From Myxococcales bacterium (GTDB taxonomy: Bacteria > Myxococcota > Polyangia > Polyangiales > Polyangiaceae), in the NCBI GenBank assembly GCA_020430865.1, contig JAGQIY010001456.1:1-13580 (forward strand): a stretch of DNA of 13,580 nt, in the 5' to 3' direction. Positions 13,371 through 13,580 of this stretch are shown piece by piece. The position numbers and the translations under genes were made by a program. Every line of letters begins with the position of its first letter. The first letter of the stretch is position 1. Below the pieces are notes generated by a model. That model made no database searches. It saw only the letters and a program-made list of their open reading frames with translations, and was not told the origin of the DNA.

Positions 13371-13580
13371 ATGAGCGGGTCGGTCGAAGTCGAGCAAGCG
13401 GGCGGGCGAGACGGCTGGGGCTCGCGCCTGGGGGTCATCCTGGCCGTCGCGGGCAGCGCAGTGGGGCTTGGCAACTTCCTGCGCTTCCCCGGGCAGGCAG
13501 CGCAGAACGGAGGCGGAGCGTTCATGATTCCGTACTTCGTTTCCCTGCTGGTCCTCGGGATCCCCATCGGCTGGGCGGAG
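13371..13580 (+). CDS. Sodium:neurotransmitter symporter (SNF/SLC6) family transporter, N-terminal part
   Basis: This is the start of a sodium-coupled transporter with the LeuT-type fold, which imports amino acids or similar solutes using the sodium gradient. Only 70 codons are inside the window. A short hydrophilic N-terminus leads to [22 protein letters not shown], the unwound first helix that carries sodium and substrate ligands in the family. It is followed by [12 protein letters not shown] and the second helix [13 protein letters not shown]. The NGGGAF-x-x-PY motif is diagnostic. The usual Trp of the GNxWRFP motif is replaced by Leu (GNFLRFP). The ATG at 13371 fits the family start; the SD is weak. 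It diverges from the thioesterase gene. The substrate cannot be given from this fragment. Confidence 0.88.
   Translation, partial: MSGSVEVEQAGGRDGWGSRLGVILAVAGSAVGLGNFLRFPGQAAQNGGGAFMIPYFVSLLVLGIPIGWAE

Overview
The window is uniformly high in GC with strongly GC-biased third codon positions. It reads as a bacterial chromosome segment, most likely from a GC-rich Gram-negative such as a myxobacterium or other former deltaproteobacterium. The Gram-negative call rests on the TolC-type outer-membrane factor, the membrane-fusion protein and the lipoprotein. The taxon is an inference from composition and gene style, not a match. There are no rRNA, tRNA, IS element, phage or CRISPR signatures.

Region 1 (about 6550 down to 1, minus strand) is one compact operon for a drug or metabolite efflux pump of the YbhGFSR type. 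The order is membrane-fusion protein (ybhG-like), double-ATPase protein (ybhF-like), two ABC-2 permeases (ybhS- and ybhR-like), a TetR-family repressor, and a TolC-family outer-membrane protein that runs off the left edge. Most junctions overlap by 4 to 14 bases. A sigma-70-like promoter lies upstream of the first gene, and a perfect 6-6-6 palindrome overlaps its -10 box. This suggests that the operon's own TetR protein represses the whole unit.

Region 2 (9784 down to 6734, minus strand) holds a zinc-ribbon protein with three predicted membrane segments, an unannotated-looking 31-codon ORF with a very strong Shine-Dalgarno sequence, and a class III PLP aminotransferase. The small ORF is coupled to the aminotransferase through an ATGA overlap.

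Region 3 (9785 to 10338) has no supported gene. It contains a short 18-bp tandem repeat and possibly decayed coding sequence. It is followed on the plus strand by a hypothetical protein with a CxxC-x9-C motif (10339-11097). A hairpin at 11123-11153 separates that gene from a convergent minus-strand pair: a secreted endonuclease/exonuclease/phosphatase-fold lipoprotein and, upstream of it, a TesB-like acyl-CoA thioesterase.

Region 4 (13175 to 13580) is the divergent intergenic space and the first 70 codons of a sodium:neurotransmitter symporter family transporter that leaves the window on the right. No clearly novel system is proven here. The items most worth checking are the autoregulated six-gene pump with its own TolC, the predicted asymmetric ATP sites of the fused ATPase, the 31-codon coupled ORF, and the two cysteine-motif proteins of unknown function.
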